64,000 nt of DNA from Neisseria sicca (GCF_003044565.1 NZ_POXG01000002.1:310001-374000); one strand, 5' to 3'. Positions 17,275-26,391 are shown, counted from the first letter of the stretch. Program-made: numbers and translations. The notes: generated from the letters alone by a model not told the origin.

Positions 17275-19008
17275 ATGAACATCCTCAAAAAATTCTCCCG
17301 ACTTGCCCGCCCTTTCTGGACAGGGGCGCACGGGCGCATCCAATGGCTGATGCTTGCCGTCCTCATCGGCTTCACCCTTTGCTCCATCACCATCAGCGTT
17401 TGGATAGCCGCGTGGGACAAACGTTTCTACGACGCGCTTGCCGCGTTTGACGGCGGGTCCATGCCCGCGCTCATTGTCGAATACCTCGGCTACATGGCGA
17501 TGATTATCGGCTGCATCGTCTGCGGCGACTGGCTGCAAAAACGCCTTATCTTCCGCTGGCGCACCCATCTGACCGAACAATTCCAGCAAAACTGGCTCGA
17601 AGACCACAAACACTACCGCCTGCGCCTGACTGGCGAACCCGACAACCCCGACCAACGCATCGCCGAAGACATCTACCTCCTTGCTGACAAAAGCATCGGC
17701 CTCTTTCGCTCCTTCATCAATAATATTGCCAAATTCAGCGCGTTCGTCGCCGTATTGTGGACGCTCTCCGGCGTGCAGACCTTCAATATCGGCGGGCGCG
17801 ACATCACCATACACGGCTATCTTGTTTGGGTTGCCCTGATTTATTCCGTCATCAGCACTCTGATTGCCCACCTCGTCGGCCGCAAACTCAAAAAACTCAA
17901 CATCGACCGCCAGCACCGCGAAGCCGACTACCGCGCCGCCCTCCTGCGCGTGCGCGACCACGCCGAACAAATCGCCTTCTACAACGGCGGCGAAGCCGAA
18001 ACAGGCCGTCTGAAACAGCGCTACCTCCGCATCCGCGACAACTGGCGGCGGCTCACCAACTGCGAATTCCGCCAAGAAACCTTCTGGGCAACCTATGTGC
18101 GCATCAGCATCTTCATCCCCATCCTCGCCACCCTGCCCATGTACCTCGCCAAAACCATGACCTTCGGCGACATGATGCAGACCCGCACATCGTTTGCCCG
18201 CGTCCAAGACAGCTTCGGCTGGTTTACCGACTCCTACCGCCGCCTCATCGAATGGGCGGCAGTCGTCGAACGCCTCTCCGGTTTTCAGACGGCATTGGAA
18301 CAAGTGGAACATGAAGATAGAAGCGCCGCCCGTCCAGCACCCGCCCTGACTTTAAACAACCACCGCCAAAGCGGCATCCTCGTCTTACAAAACCTCACCG
18401 TCCACACCCAAACCGGCAGCCCCCTGCTCACCGACATCAACCTCGAAGCCCACGCCCCCGAATGGGTATTGCTTGAAGGCAGAAGCGGCATCGGCAAATC
18501 CACCCTGCTGCGCGCCCTCGCAGGCTTATGGCCGTATTACCAAGGCAGCTTCGCCCTCGACGGCAGCCTCCTCTTTCTGCCCCAACGTCCCTACCTCCCC
18601 GCCGACACCCTGCGCCACACCGTCAGCTATCCCCACCCCGCCTGCCAAGACGACCGACTTATTCAGACGACCTTGGAGCAAGTCGGACTAGGCAGTCCCA
18701 CGGGGAGGCTGCGCACTCTGAAAGATAATTTAGACGAACCATACGAATGGCACGGCATCCTCTCCGGCGGCGAACAGCAACGCCTCAGCCTCGCCCGCGC
18801 GCTGCTGCACAAACCGCAAATCCTGTTCCTCGACGAAGCCACCAACCAGCTCGACGGCGAATCTGCATTGACGCTGATGCAAGTTCTCAAGCAAAACCTT
18901 CCCGATACCCTCGTCATCGGCATCAGCCACCAACCCGAAATCCAAGCCTTGTTCGGACGTAAAGTTAATTTAAGACCGTTCAACGAGCTTGCAAACCGTT
19001 CAGATTAG
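17275..19008 (+). CDS. ABC transporter, fused permease/ATPase of the YddA/SbmA-BacA type
   Basis: 577 residues. The N-terminal ABC_membrane_2-type domain (about 1-330, with segments near 23-47, 67-85, 143-165, 180-200, 270-290) is fused to an ATPase with Walker A GRSGIGKST (about 402-410), signature LSGGEQQRLSLARALL (about 496-511) and Walker B ILFLDEATNQLD (about 515-526). Relatives take up peptide antibiotics or B12-like compounds (SbmA/BacA), or are of unknown substrate (YddA). In E. coli, yddA sits beside the TonB receptor gene yddB, which resembles the arrangement here; a part in siderophore or peptide traffic is inference. No clear ribosome-binding site precedes the ATG. Confidence 0.85.
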   Translation: MNILKKFSRLARPFWTGAHGRIQWLMLAVLIGFTLCSITISVWIAAWDKRFYDALAAFDGGSMPALIVEYLGYMAMIIGCIVCGDWLQKRLIFRWRTHLTEQFQQNWLEDHKHYRLRLTGEPDNPDQRIAEDIYLLADKSIGLFRSFINNIAKFSAFVAVLWTLSGVQTFNIGGRDITIHGYLVWVALIYSVISTLIAHLVGRKLKKLNIDRQHREADYRAALLRVRDHAEQIAFYNGGEAETGRLKQRYLRIRDNWRRLTNCEFRQETFWATYVRISIFIPILATLPMYLAKTMTFGDMMQTRTSFARVQDSFGWFTDSYRRLIEWAAVVERLSGFQTALEQVEHEDRSAARPAPALTLNNHRQSGILVLQNLTVHTQTGSPLLTDINLEAHAPEWVLLEGRSGIGKSTLLRALAGLWPYYQGSFALDGSLLFLPQRPYLPADTLRHTVSYPHPACQDDRLIQTTLEQVGLGSPTGRLRTLKDNLDEPYEWHGILSGGEQQRLSLARALLHKPQILFLDEATNQLDGESALTLMQVLKQNLPDTLVIGISHQPEIQALFGRKVNLRPFNELANRSD

Positions 19009-19107
19009 TAATATAGTTCTTTCTGACTAGTTTCATAGTTCTTTAGGGTTACTTTTTTAAAACTCCTTGGATAGCCTCCGCCAGCTCCCGGCAGGAGGCG
19101 TTTTTTT
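18989..19107 (+). ncRNA. Candidate small RNA E2 (with promoter), downstream of the ABC transporter
   Basis: The promoter TTGCAA-17 bp-TATAGT (-35 at 18989, -10 at 19012-19017) overlaps the last codons of the ABC transporter gene. Transcription would start near 19024 and end at the hairpin GCCTCC (19074-19079)/GGAGGC (19094-19099) followed by GTTTTTTT. About 85 nt predicted, no open frame. It contains ACTCCTTGG, an anti-Shine-Dalgarno-like stretch, and aligns with element E1 at 12218-12321. It could belong to the neisserial sibling sRNAs (NmsR/RcoF), which I recall carry anti-SD stretches, but I cannot verify that. Confidence 0.65.
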
Positions 19108-19137
19108 GTCCAGCGTTTTTGTCTGTGCTTAACACAT

Positions 19138-19244
19138 TATAGTGGATTAAATTTAAATCAGGACAAGGCGACGAAGCCGCAGACAGTACAGATAGTACGG
19201 CAAGGCGAGGCAACGCCGTACTGGTTTAAAGTTAATCCACTATA
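19138..19244. repeat. CREE, short form, 107 bp
   Basis: TATAGTGGATTAAATTTAAA ... GTTAATCCACTATA without the internal block. With sRNA E2 and the cysB terminator it accounts for the 19009-19337 gap. Confidence 0.92.
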
Positions 19245-19280
19245 AATTTCAAAGCACCCGGCTAATATCAATGACACTAA

Positions 19281-19323
19281 AAAAGGTCGTCTGAAAAACA
19301 TTTCTGCTTTTCAGACGACCTCT
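19281..19323 (-). terminator. Terminator of cysB
   Basis: AGGTCGTCTGAAAA and TTTTCAGACGACCT form the stem; on the minus strand six T follow. Confidence 0.75.
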
Positions 19324-19337
19324 TACCATACCCAAAA

Positions 19338-20288
19338 TCAAATAGAGAAATCTTCGACCACCGGCGTATAAAGAATACGATCGACCACATCCCGCGTCAG
19401 CTTCGGCGAGAACATTTCGATAAAGTCATAGGTATACCCGCGAAGATACGTATCCGAGCGCACCGCCATCCAAATGGGCGAAGGCTCAAACAGATGCGCC
19501 GCATCGACCAATTCCAAATCCGAATCTTTCTCCGGATCAAATGCCATCTTTGCCATCAACCCGACCCCAAGTCCCAATCGGACATAAGTCTTCAATACAT
19601 CCGTATCCGCTGCCGACAACACCACATCAGGATTATCCAAATGCGCCTTATTAAACGCACGCGCAATACTACCACCCTGATTAAATGCAAATTCGTAAGT
19701 AATCAAAGGAAACGAAGCCAAATCCTCGATACTTAAAGGATTCATACATTCCAACAAAGGATGTTCTTTCGGCACGATAACCGCATGATTCCATTCATCA
19801 CACGTCAACTTGCTCAATTCGGGATGATCGTCAATCCGCTCCGTCACAATCGCAATATCCGCCTCGCCATTACTGACCATTTGCGCAATCGCCGCAGGAC
19901 TCCCTTGCTTGATCGTCAAATTGACCCTCGGATAACGCTTCACAAAATCCGCCACAATCAAAGGCAGCGCATAGCGTGCCTGCGTATGCGTCGTCGCAAT
20001 CGTCAGAGCACCGCTGTCGTGATCGGTAAACTCGCTGCCGATATTCTTAATATTTTGGACATCTCGCAAAATCCGTTCCGAAATTTCCAACACCGCCTTA
20101 CCCGGTTGGGAAACAGACACCACACGCTTGCCGCTGCGTATAAAAATCTGCACCCCCAGTTCTTCTTCCAAAAGGCGGATTTGCTTGGAAATACCCGGCT
20201 GCGAAGTAAAGAGCGCATCCGCAGCCTCAGACACATTCAAATTATGGCGGTACACCTCCAATGCATACCGCAATTGCTGTAATTTCAT
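19338..20288 (-). CDS. cysB: LysR-type regulator, CysB
   Basis: 316 residues from the ATG at 20286-20288; the frame is open 17 codons further but LysR proteins of this type begin MKLQQLRY. Residues 1-60 form the winged helix-turn-helix (NVSEAADALFTSQPGISKQIRLLEEELG), and residues 90-300 the sulfate/inducer-binding domain. The whole sequence fits CysB, activator of sulfate assimilation and cysteine genes responding to O- or N-acetylserine. No cys genes are adjacent. The gene faces away from rmpM. Confidence 0.88.
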   Translation of the reverse strand: MKLQQLRYALEVYRHNLNVSEAADALFTSQPGISKQIRLLEEELGVQIFIRSGKRVVSVSQPGKAVLEISERILRDVQNIKNIGSEFTDHDSGALTIATTHTQARYALPLIVADFVKRYPRVNLTIKQGSPAAIAQMVSNGEADIAIVTERIDDHPELSKLTCDEWNHAVIVPKEHPLLECMNPLSIEDLASFPLITYEFAFNQGGSIARAFNKAHLDNPDVVLSAADTDVLKTYVRLGLGVGLMAKMAFDPEKDSDLELVDAAHLFEPSPIWMAVRSDTYLRGYTYDFIEMFSPKLTRDVVDRILYTPVVEDFSI

Positions 20289-20588
20289 AGGTAGTCCGGT
20301 TGTATTGTGTTTGTATGTTTTATACGACAAGCGGCACATAATTTAACATATTTTGCCGGATTTGTCGGACATCCAAAAAACGCGCAAGGAAGTTTTTGTT
20401 TTCAATAAAACTATACATATAAACTATGAAAACCGTCTTTACAGCACGCAAACTCTTGTTGCGTTTCCGCAACTGCAAATAGAAACAGACCCGAATTTCC
20501 TGATAAATAAATGACACAAGCTTGATTTTTAGGCATGATTCACCATTAGGAGGCAAGCAGTTTCATGTTTTTATCAAGGCATCGAGTA

Positions 20589-20618
20589 TTGACAGTCTGT
20601 GCCATGCTTCTTTATAGT
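20589..20618 (+). promoter_or_regulatory. Probable sigma70 promoter of rmpM
   Basis: TTGACA (20589-20594), 18-bp spacer, TATAGT (20613-20618), about 110 bp before the ATG. This is a near-consensus promoter, fitting an abundant outer-membrane protein. Nothing else was recognised in the 20289-20729 gap. Confidence 0.65.
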
Positions 20619-20729
20619 GCAAACTGATATATCCGATTTGCCGCTGTTTTATGCTGCGGCCTGTATATTGGTAATTTGCTGCGGCTGCTTCCTGTATCCG
20701 CCGCATAACAATTTTGATGAGGGAATAAA

Positions 20730-21491
20730 ATGACCAAACAGCTGAAATTAAGCGCATTGTTCGTTGCATTGGTTGCTTCAGGCACTGCAATGGCAAGTGA
20801 AGCGCACACCAAACACGGCTACACCGTAAGCAGCCAATCTCAAGAAGTCGTCCGTAACAACTACGGCGAGTGCTGGAAAAACAGCTACTTCGACAAAGAA
20901 ACCCAAGGTCGTGTCGAATGTGGTGACCGCGAAGCGGTAGCCGCAGTTCAACAAGCTCCCGAATACGTTGACGAAACTGTTTCCCTGTCTGCGAAAACCC
21001 TGTTCGGCTTCGACAAAGACATCCTGCGTCCTGAAGCTCAAGAAAACCTGAACAGCTTGGCTCAACGCCTGAGCAACGAAAACGTACAAACCGTACGTGT
21101 TGAAGGTCACACCGACTTCATGGGTTCTGAAGAGTACAACCAAAACCTGTCTGAGCGTCGTGCTAACGTAGTTGCCAACTACCTGGTTAACCGCGGTGTT
21201 CCTTCCAACAAGATCTCTGCAGCCGGCTTGGGCGAATCTCAAGCTCAAATGACTGCTACTTGTGAAGCCGAAGTTTCAAGACTGGGCAAAAAAGTATCTA
21301 AAGCCAAAAAACGTTCTGCTCTGATCGCATGTATCGAGCCTGATCGTCGCGTTGACGTGAAAATCCGTAGCGTTGTTACCAAACAAGTTGCTCCGGGTCA
21401 AACAATTGAAGGTCAAGGCGAGCGTCCTGCAGTGGATGAAGGCTGGATTCCTTCTCCATACAACGGCGTACACGGCTACGCTAAGCCTTAA
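20730..21491 (+). CDS. rmpM: OmpA-family protein RmpM (class 4 outer-membrane protein)
   Basis: 253 residues. A Sec signal peptide (about 1-22, cleavage after AMA) leads into a short N-terminal region typical of RmpM, not an OmpA barrel, then the OmpA C-terminal peptidoglycan-binding domain from about 85 ([51 protein letters not shown]). RmpM binds porins and TonB receptors in the outer membrane and links them to peptidoglycan. Two Cys within the domain (ATCEAEV and LIACIEP) are characteristic of the neisserial protein. Confidence 0.94.
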   Translation: MTKQLKLSALFVALVASGTAMASEAHTKHGYTVSSQSQEVVRNNYGECWKNSYFDKETQGRVECGDREAVAAVQQAPEYVDETVSLSAKTLFGFDKDILRPEAQENLNSLAQRLSNENVQTVRVEGHTDFMGSEEYNQNLSERRANVVANYLVNRGVPSNKISAAGLGESQAQMTATCEAEVSRLGKKVSKAKKRSALIACIEPDRRVDVKIRSVVTKQVAPGQTIEGQGERPAVDEGWIPSPYNGVHGYAKP

Positions 21492-21505
21492 TCGAAACAT
21501 CCCAG

Positions 21506-21537
21506 AAACCCCGCTTCCCGGCGGGGTTTTTATTTTG
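21506..21537 (+). terminator. Terminator of rmpM
   Basis: AAACCCCGC and GCGGGGTTTT around a 6-base loop, followed by TATTTT: a classic intrinsic terminator that does not use uptake sequences. Confidence 0.9.
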
Positions 21538-21778
21538 TCGGATTAACATTGATACAAAGGTCGTCTGAAAAATCGAGATTTATTTTCTTTGCACTTTGCC
21601 ACAATCTGCCCTTTCAGACGACCTAGGTTTTCCTCAAGAATCCTTTTATACCTCTTCTTTTCTCAATCAACCTATCCGATAGAAGCTGAGAATCTCGGTA
21701 CCAACCCGCCATATATCGCCGTCACCATTTGACACAGATAATAGCTGAATACAAAAAATTAAAAAGCGTACCAAAGCA

Positions 21779-21823
21779 AAAGGTCGTCTGAAAACCAGAA
21801 AACCTGTTTTCAGACGACCTTTA
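21779..21823 (-). terminator. Uptake-sequence hairpin terminator of the 21848 lipoprotein
   Basis: AAAGGTCGTCTGAAAAC and GTTTTCAGACGACCTTT; on the minus strand T-rich DNA follows. The rest of the 21492-21847 gap holds only the rmpM terminator and another widely spaced uptake-sequence pair (21557-21625). Confidence 0.7.
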
Positions 21824-21847
21824 TTTACAATACCGTTTACCGGAAGA

Positions 21848-22705
21848 TTATTTCTTCGAGCCGACGAATGCGCCTACCGTATTGCCGCTAGAGAATCCAC
21901 CTGCAACTTCCGCTGCATTTTTGCCAAAGAAACCGCCTTTGACTTCGGTCGCACCGGATTGGTCAAATTTGTTGCCGCTAATTTGGGCATTAACAGCAAT
22001 GTTGCCGCCAAATTGAGCATCACGGGAGATAGTGCCTGTTAATTTTTTGCTGTCAAAATTAGCAGTCAACTCTGTGCGTGTAATATCGTAATTTGCGCCG
22101 CTATGCATAGAGGCAACGCTGGTGTTGTAATGAACTTGCCCTTTAGGCAGCTCGGCTGCAGGCGTAAAGTGTCCGCTGAAGAAAGCTTGTTTTTTGCCGT
22201 TAACTTCCAACACGCCGGCAGTAGCGTTTGCTGAAGCAGTATTGACTAAGAATTTCTGTACGGATTTCGGCTCGCCGGATGCAATTCCTGAAATAAAACC
22301 AGGGACTTTGCCTTTCCAATTATTCAAAGAAACACCGCCGCTTTGGGTCAAATCGAAATCCACACCGTCAACGCGGATGTGTTTGATATTGCTATTATCA
22401 ATGGCAATGCTGTTACCACCAACTGTTTGCTGTGCGGCGGTAGGAACCGCCGGAGTAGCAGGAGTTTTAGGAGCAGTAGGCGTTTTAGGGGGTGTAGAAG
22501 TTTTAGGAGTAGTCGGCGTTTTACTCGTCTCAGGTTTTGCAGGAGTTGTCGTTGATGGGGGAGTTGCAGGCTTCTGCGACGTTGGCGGGTTGCTTGGACC
22601 TGCGTTAGGCGTAGATTGTGAAGAAGGAGTGGAATTTCCACCGCCGCCCCCGCCTCCGCAGGCAGCCAAAGTTGCTGTACAAATCAATGCAAGTACTTTT
22701 TTCAT
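21848..22705 (-). CDS. Surface lipoprotein, probable Slam-dependent (TbpB-like barrel)
   Basis: 285 residues. Lipobox TLAAC (Cys at about 16), seven consecutive Gly, then a Pro/Thr/Ser-rich linker with repeating TPKTP-like units (about 25-95). The C-terminal domain resembles the small barrel of TbpB-like lipoproteins: a strand ending AFFSGHF followed by ELTANFDSKKLTGTI, and the ending GGFFGKNAAEVAGGFSSGNTVGAFVGSKK is close to the TbpB/HpuA-style motif of a GFFG followed by a GGxF strand. Likely presented on the cell surface; ligand unknown. Confidence 0.72.
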   Translation of the reverse strand: MKKVLALICTATLAACGGGGGGGNSTPSSQSTPNAGPSNPPTSQKPATPPSTTTPAKPETSKTPTTPKTSTPPKTPTAPKTPATPAVPTAAQQTVGGNSIAIDNSNIKHIRVDGVDFDLTQSGGVSLNNWKGKVPGFISGIASGEPKSVQKFLVNTASANATAGVLEVNGKKQAFFSGHFTPAAELPKGQVHYNTSVASMHSGANYDITRTELTANFDSKKLTGTISRDAQFGGNIAVNAQISGNKFDQSGATEVKGGFFGKNAAEVAGGFSSGNTVGAFVGSKK

Positions 22706-23009
22706 GTCGTATCATCCTTTTTTAAATTGAATCTCGAAGTTTCTGTATTCGGGAACAAGTCTTGATTGTGCTTGCGATGCACCTGAATCAATGACTTAGA
22801 CATTTTATACTAAAAAGATAAGCCAACCCATATGTAATAGTTAATTCAAGTAAATTTACAAACAAAATATAACTAAATTATGACTAAGTTAACAATTCAT
22901 TAGCAGGAAACGCATCAAATCAACCCACTTTTTCAGACGACCTGCATTTTCCTCATGAATCCTTTATAATCTCTTCCTTTATAAATCAATATCTTTCGAA
23001 AGAAGCAAA

Positions 23010-23651
23010 ATGTCCGATTTCCGTCAAGATTTCCTCAAGTTTGCGCTGGCGCAGAATGTATTGAAATTTGGTGAATTTACGACCAAGGCAGGCCGTCAGT
23101 CGCCTTATTTCTTCAACGCCGGACTGTTTAACGACGGCGCATCGACGCTGCAACTGGCGAAGTTTTACGCGCAGGCGATTATTGAGAGCGGCGTGAAATT
23201 CGATATGCTGTTCGGTCCGGCTTACAAAGGCATTATTTTGGCGGCGGCGACGGCGATGATGCTGGCGGAAAAAGGCGTGAACGTGCCGTTTGCCTACAAC
23301 CGCAAAGAAGCGAAAGACCACGGCGAAGGCGGTGTGTTGGTCGGTGCGCCGCTCAAAGGTCGCGTATTGATTATCGACGACGTGATTTCTGCCGGAACAT
23401 CTGTACGCGAATCGGTCAAACTGATTGAAGCGGAAGGCGCAACGCCTGCCGCCGTCGCCATCGCGCTCGACCGCATGGAAAAAGGTACGGGCGAATTGTC
23501 TGCGGTTCAGGAAGTGGAAAAACAATACGGCCTGCCCGTCGTTGCCATTGCCAACCTGAACGACTTGTTCACGCTCCTGCAAAACAACGCGGAATTCGGC
23601 GGCTTCCTCGAGCCGGTCAGAGCCTACCGCGAACGCTACGGCGTTGCCTAA
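23010..23651 (+). CDS. pyrE: Orotate phosphoribosyltransferase PyrE
   Basis: 213 residues. It joins orotate and PRPP to make OMP in pyrimidine synthesis. The PRPP-binding motif VLIIDDVISAGTS (about 110-122) and the flexible-loop KEAKDHGEGG (about 97-106) are present. A GAAAGAAG site precedes the ATG. An uptake sequence lies about 65 bp upstream, and a hairpin made of a pair of them follows the stop. The 22706-23009 gap before it is A+T-rich with no gene seen. Confidence 0.96.
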   Translation: MSDFRQDFLKFALAQNVLKFGEFTTKAGRQSPYFFNAGLFNDGASTLQLAKFYAQAIIESGVKFDMLFGPAYKGIILAAATAMMLAEKGVNVPFAYNRKEAKDHGEGGVLVGAPLKGRVLIIDDVISAGTSVRESVKLIEAEGATPAAVAIALDRMEKGTGELSAVQEVEKQYGLPVVAIANLNDLFTLLQNNAEFGGFLEPVRAYRERYGVA

Positions 23652-23663
23652 AATCCGATAAAC

Positions 23664-23704
23664 AAAAGGTCGTCTGAAAACGGACAATCCCTTTTCAGAC
23701 GACC
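23664..23704 (+). terminator. Uptake-sequence hairpin after pyrE
   Basis: AAAGGTCGTCTGAAAA and TTTTCAGACGACC; no T run follows, so termination may be weak. Confidence 0.5.
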
Positions 23705-23762
23705 CACCCCAATCAAACACACATTAAAACAACACATTCCACACTTTACACGGAAAACCCCT

Positions 23763-24245
23763 ATGCCCGCCTGTATCTGCCCACACTGCAAAACCTCACT
23801 TTGGGTCAAAGACACCCAGCTCAACGTCGCACAAGGCTTTGTTGTTTGCAATAAATGCGAAGGACTGTTCAAAGCCAAAGACAGCCTGGCGCCGTCCTCC
23901 GCCCCTGCCAACCCCGATACACTGCCCAACGCCGTGACCGACGTCCGCCTCGTACATGACATGGGCGGCAACATCCGCAACCGCAAACAACTCTCCCGCC
24001 ACGAAATCGCCAACCTACTCGACAGCGCCGAACGCGCCCGAAAAGCCAAAGAAGAGGAGGCACGGCGTGCCGAAGAGGAAAAACGTCGGGCAGAAGAAGA
24101 AAAGCGGCGGACTGAAGAGTTCCAAGCATTGATGGCTGCCGCTGCCAAACCCGCCAAATCCGAAGAAGGCTTCAACTGGACGCTGGCGGTACTGGTTGCG
24201 CTGACCGTCCTCATCATGCAGCTTTTCTATCTGGTTTTGTTATGA
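23763..24245 (+). CDS. MJ0042-type zinc-ribbon membrane protein
   Basis: 160 residues. The N-terminal zinc ribbon has two Cys pairs (CICPHC and CNKC within the first 35 residues). A charged, Glu/Arg/Lys-rich helix follows (about 75-120, likely coiled coil), then one C-terminal membrane segment (about 140-158). Such domains head many proteobacterial proteins of unknown role. Its stop overlaps the argA start by 4 bases (ATGA), so the two are translationally coupled. Confidence 0.75.
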   Translation: MPACICPHCKTSLWVKDTQLNVAQGFVVCNKCEGLFKAKDSLAPSSAPANPDTLPNAVTDVRLVHDMGGNIRNRKQLSRHEIANLLDSAERARKAKEEEARRAEEEKRRAEEEKRRTEEFQALMAAAAKPAKSEEGFNWTLAVLVALTVLIMQLFYLVLL

Positions 24246-25549
24246 ACACATCTCCGGGCTTTGTTGCCGATTTTCGCGAAGCCGCGCCCTATATCCACTA
24301 CCTGCGCGGCAAAACACTGGTTATCGGCATCACCGACAGCCTGCTCGAAGGCGACACCCTGAACCGGCTCGCTGCCGATTTCCACCTGCTTGCAGGCTTG
24401 GGCGTGCGCCTCGTGTTGGTACACGGCACGCGCCATTTTCTCAACTGCCTCGCCGCCGACAGACAATTCGTTCCGCAATACCACCGCAACCGCCGCATTA
24501 CCGACGATGCCACCCTGCGCGACGCCAAGCAGGCAGTCGGCATGATACGCAGCGACATCGAAGCCGCCCTGTGCAGCAGCGCATCCGCACCCTTGCGCAA
24601 CAAACCGATTCCCACCGCTTCGGGCAATTTCCTCACCGCCCGTCCGCTCGGCGTCATTGACGGCATAGACATGGGCTACACCGGCATCGTCCGCAAAACC
24701 GACACCGACTCCATCAACCGCCGCCTCGACGACGGCGCCATCGTCCTCATCAGCCCGCTCGGACACTCCTACGGCGGCAAAACCTTCAACCTCAGCATGA
24801 GCGAAGCCGCCGAAGCCGTCGCCGTCGCCCTTCAAGCCGAAAAACTCGTGTACCTGACCGAAGAAGCCGGCATTTGCAACGCCGACGGCGTCCTCATGTC
24901 CACCCTGTCCTCAGGCGAAGTCCGCAACCTGATAGAAACCGCACACAACGTTCCCGTGCGCCTGCTCCAAGCCGCCGTCAACGCCGTCGAAAACGGCGTC
25001 AGCCGCGTTCAAATCCTCAGCGGGCGCGAAGACGGCGGACTGTTGCGCGAACTCTTCACCCGAGAAGGCTGCGGCACCGCCATCGCCCGCGATTCCTTCG
25101 TCTCCATCCGCCAAGCCCACAGCCGCGACATCCCCCGCATCATCGCCCTGATCCGCCCGCTGGAAGAACAAGGCATCCTGTTGCACCGCAGCCGCGAATA
25201 TCTCGAAAACCACATCTCCGGCTTCTCCGTCCTCGAACACGACCGCAACATCTACGGCTGCGTCGCCCTCAAAACTTTCGATGACCCCGAAATCGGCGAA
25301 CTCGCCTGCCTCGTCGTCTCCCCCGAAGCCCGCGACGGAGGCTACGGCGAAATGCTGCTCGACCACCTCTTCCAAAAAGCCCTCACCATGGGCATCCGCC
25401 GTCTGTTCGCCCTCTCCACTCGCACAGGCGAATGGTTTGTCGAACGCGGTTTTCAGACGACCTCTCCCGATGCATTACCCAAAGAACGCCGCCGCGACTA
25501 CCTTGCCAACGGCCGTAACTCGCAAGTGTTCGTCCGAGAGCTGGCTTAA
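24242..25549 (+). CDS. argA: N-acetylglutamate synthase ArgA
   Basis: 435 residues. The N-terminal amino-acid-kinase-like domain (about 20-280, VLVHGTRHFLN, SPLGHSYGGKTFNLSM) binds arginine for feedback control, and the C-terminal GNAT domain (about 290-435, LACLVVSPEARDGGYGEMLL) transfers acetyl from acetyl-CoA to glutamate, the first step of arginine synthesis. The layout matches classical ArgA. An uptake sequence occurs inside the frame near residue 405. Confidence 0.95.
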   Translation: MNTSPGFVADFREAAPYIHYLRGKTLVIGITDSLLEGDTLNRLAADFHLLAGLGVRLVLVHGTRHFLNCLAADRQFVPQYHRNRRITDDATLRDAKQAVGMIRSDIEAALCSSASAPLRNKPIPTASGNFLTARPLGVIDGIDMGYTGIVRKTDTDSINRRLDDGAIVLISPLGHSYGGKTFNLSMSEAAEAVAVALQAEKLVYLTEEAGICNADGVLMSTLSSGEVRNLIETAHNVPVRLLQAAVNAVENGVSRVQILSGREDGGLLRELFTREGCGTAIARDSFVSIRQAHSRDIPRIIALIRPLEEQGILLHRSREYLENHISGFSVLEHDRNIYGCVALKTFDDPEIGELACLVVSPEARDGGYGEMLLDHLFQKALTMGIRRLFALSTRTGEWFVERGFQTTSPDALPKERRRDYLANGRNSQVFVRELA

Positions 25550-25624
25550 GCGGTTTTGAAACCCAAGGTCGTCTGAAAACTGCCGACTGCCTTGTTTAGC
25601 GTTTCTAAAAATCAAGCATGACCT

Positions 25625-25682
25625 AAAAAAGCCTGACGGTTTGCCGCCCTCTTCTGTGAAAGAGAAAACGGCAAACCGTCAG
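25625..25682 (-). terminator. Terminator of the pseudouridine synthase gene
   Basis: CTGACGGTTTGCCG (25633-25646) pairs perfectly over 14 bp with CGGCAAACCGTCAG (25669-25682); on the minus strand GC then six T follow. The loop can form a small inner stem. Confidence 0.8.
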
Positions 25683-25757
25683 ACTTACTTTATGAACGCG
25701 ACTAGAGGTTTTGCAAAGAACAAAGCATTGAAACTGCGTTTGCAGGCGACTCAATTT

Positions 25758-26381
25758 TCACAAAAAATCCATGCCCCTCAACGGCCATTCCTCACTCAAG
25801 GGCGCGGCGATTTCAAACGCCTGATCTTGATAATCAAATTTGATTTTCCACGCATGAAGGAACATCCTCGATGCAGGCTTCCCGCCGTAGAGCGTATCGC
25901 CCAAAATCGGGCTGCCCAAGCTTTTCATGGCGACACGGAGTTGGTGGGTTTTGCCCGTATGCGGATGCAGGACGAACAGGCGCAGGCCGGGTTCTAAGCT
26001 GTGGCTGCCAAATTCGGTCACGGCGGGATTTTCCATGCCGCGCGTCAGTTTCCATGCGCCGCGCCGCGATTTTTCCATATCGCCTTTCACCCAACCTTGC
26101 TTCTTAGACGGCTTGTCCGTTGCCAACGCCAAATAAGTTTTACGCATGGTTTTGGCGGCAAATTGCTGCGCCAGCACCGACGCGCTTTGCGGGTTCAGTG
26201 CAAACAGCAGCACGCCGCTGGTCAGCTTGTCCAGTCGGTGCAACAGCCAAACCTGCTCAAGACCGAGCTGTGCCGCCAGTGTCTGCGTCAGGCTGACTTT
26301 GCCCTCTTCCTGATGCACGGATACGCCTTGCGGCTTGTTAATGGCAACAAAATCCGGATGTCGAAATAAGATTTCCCACAT
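25758..26381 (-). CDS. RluA-family RNA pseudouridine synthase (TruC-like)
   Basis: 207 residues, a catalytic domain without an S4 domain. HRLDKLTSGVLLFA carries the catalytic Asp51, and HPHTGKTHQLRVAMKSLGSPILGD is the conserved downstream motif. The short length and N-terminal start straight into FRHPDFVAINKP resemble TruC (tRNA U65) more than RluC/D. The exact RNA target is not fixed by sequence. Confidence 0.82.
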   Translation of the reverse strand: MWEILFRHPDFVAINKPQGVSVHQEEGKVSLTQTLAAQLGLEQVWLLHRLDKLTSGVLLFALNPQSASVLAQQFAAKTMRKTYLALATDKPSKKQGWVKGDMEKSRRGAWKLTRGMENPAVTEFGSHSLEPGLRLFVLHPHTGKTHQLRVAMKSLGSPILGDTLYGGKPASRMFLHAWKIKFDYQDQAFEIAAPLSEEWPLRGMDFL

Positions 26382-26391
26382 TTCAGACGAC

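Noticed and set aside
17023..18312. 429-codon minus-strand frame opposite the ABC transporter
   Set aside because: Antisense shadow of a G+C-rich gene; the plus strand has Walker motifs in register.
22636..22660. G/C-rich tract after the lipobox as a phase-variable homopolymer
   Set aside because: It encodes seven Gly with mixed third bases; the longest single-base run is too short for typical slippage.
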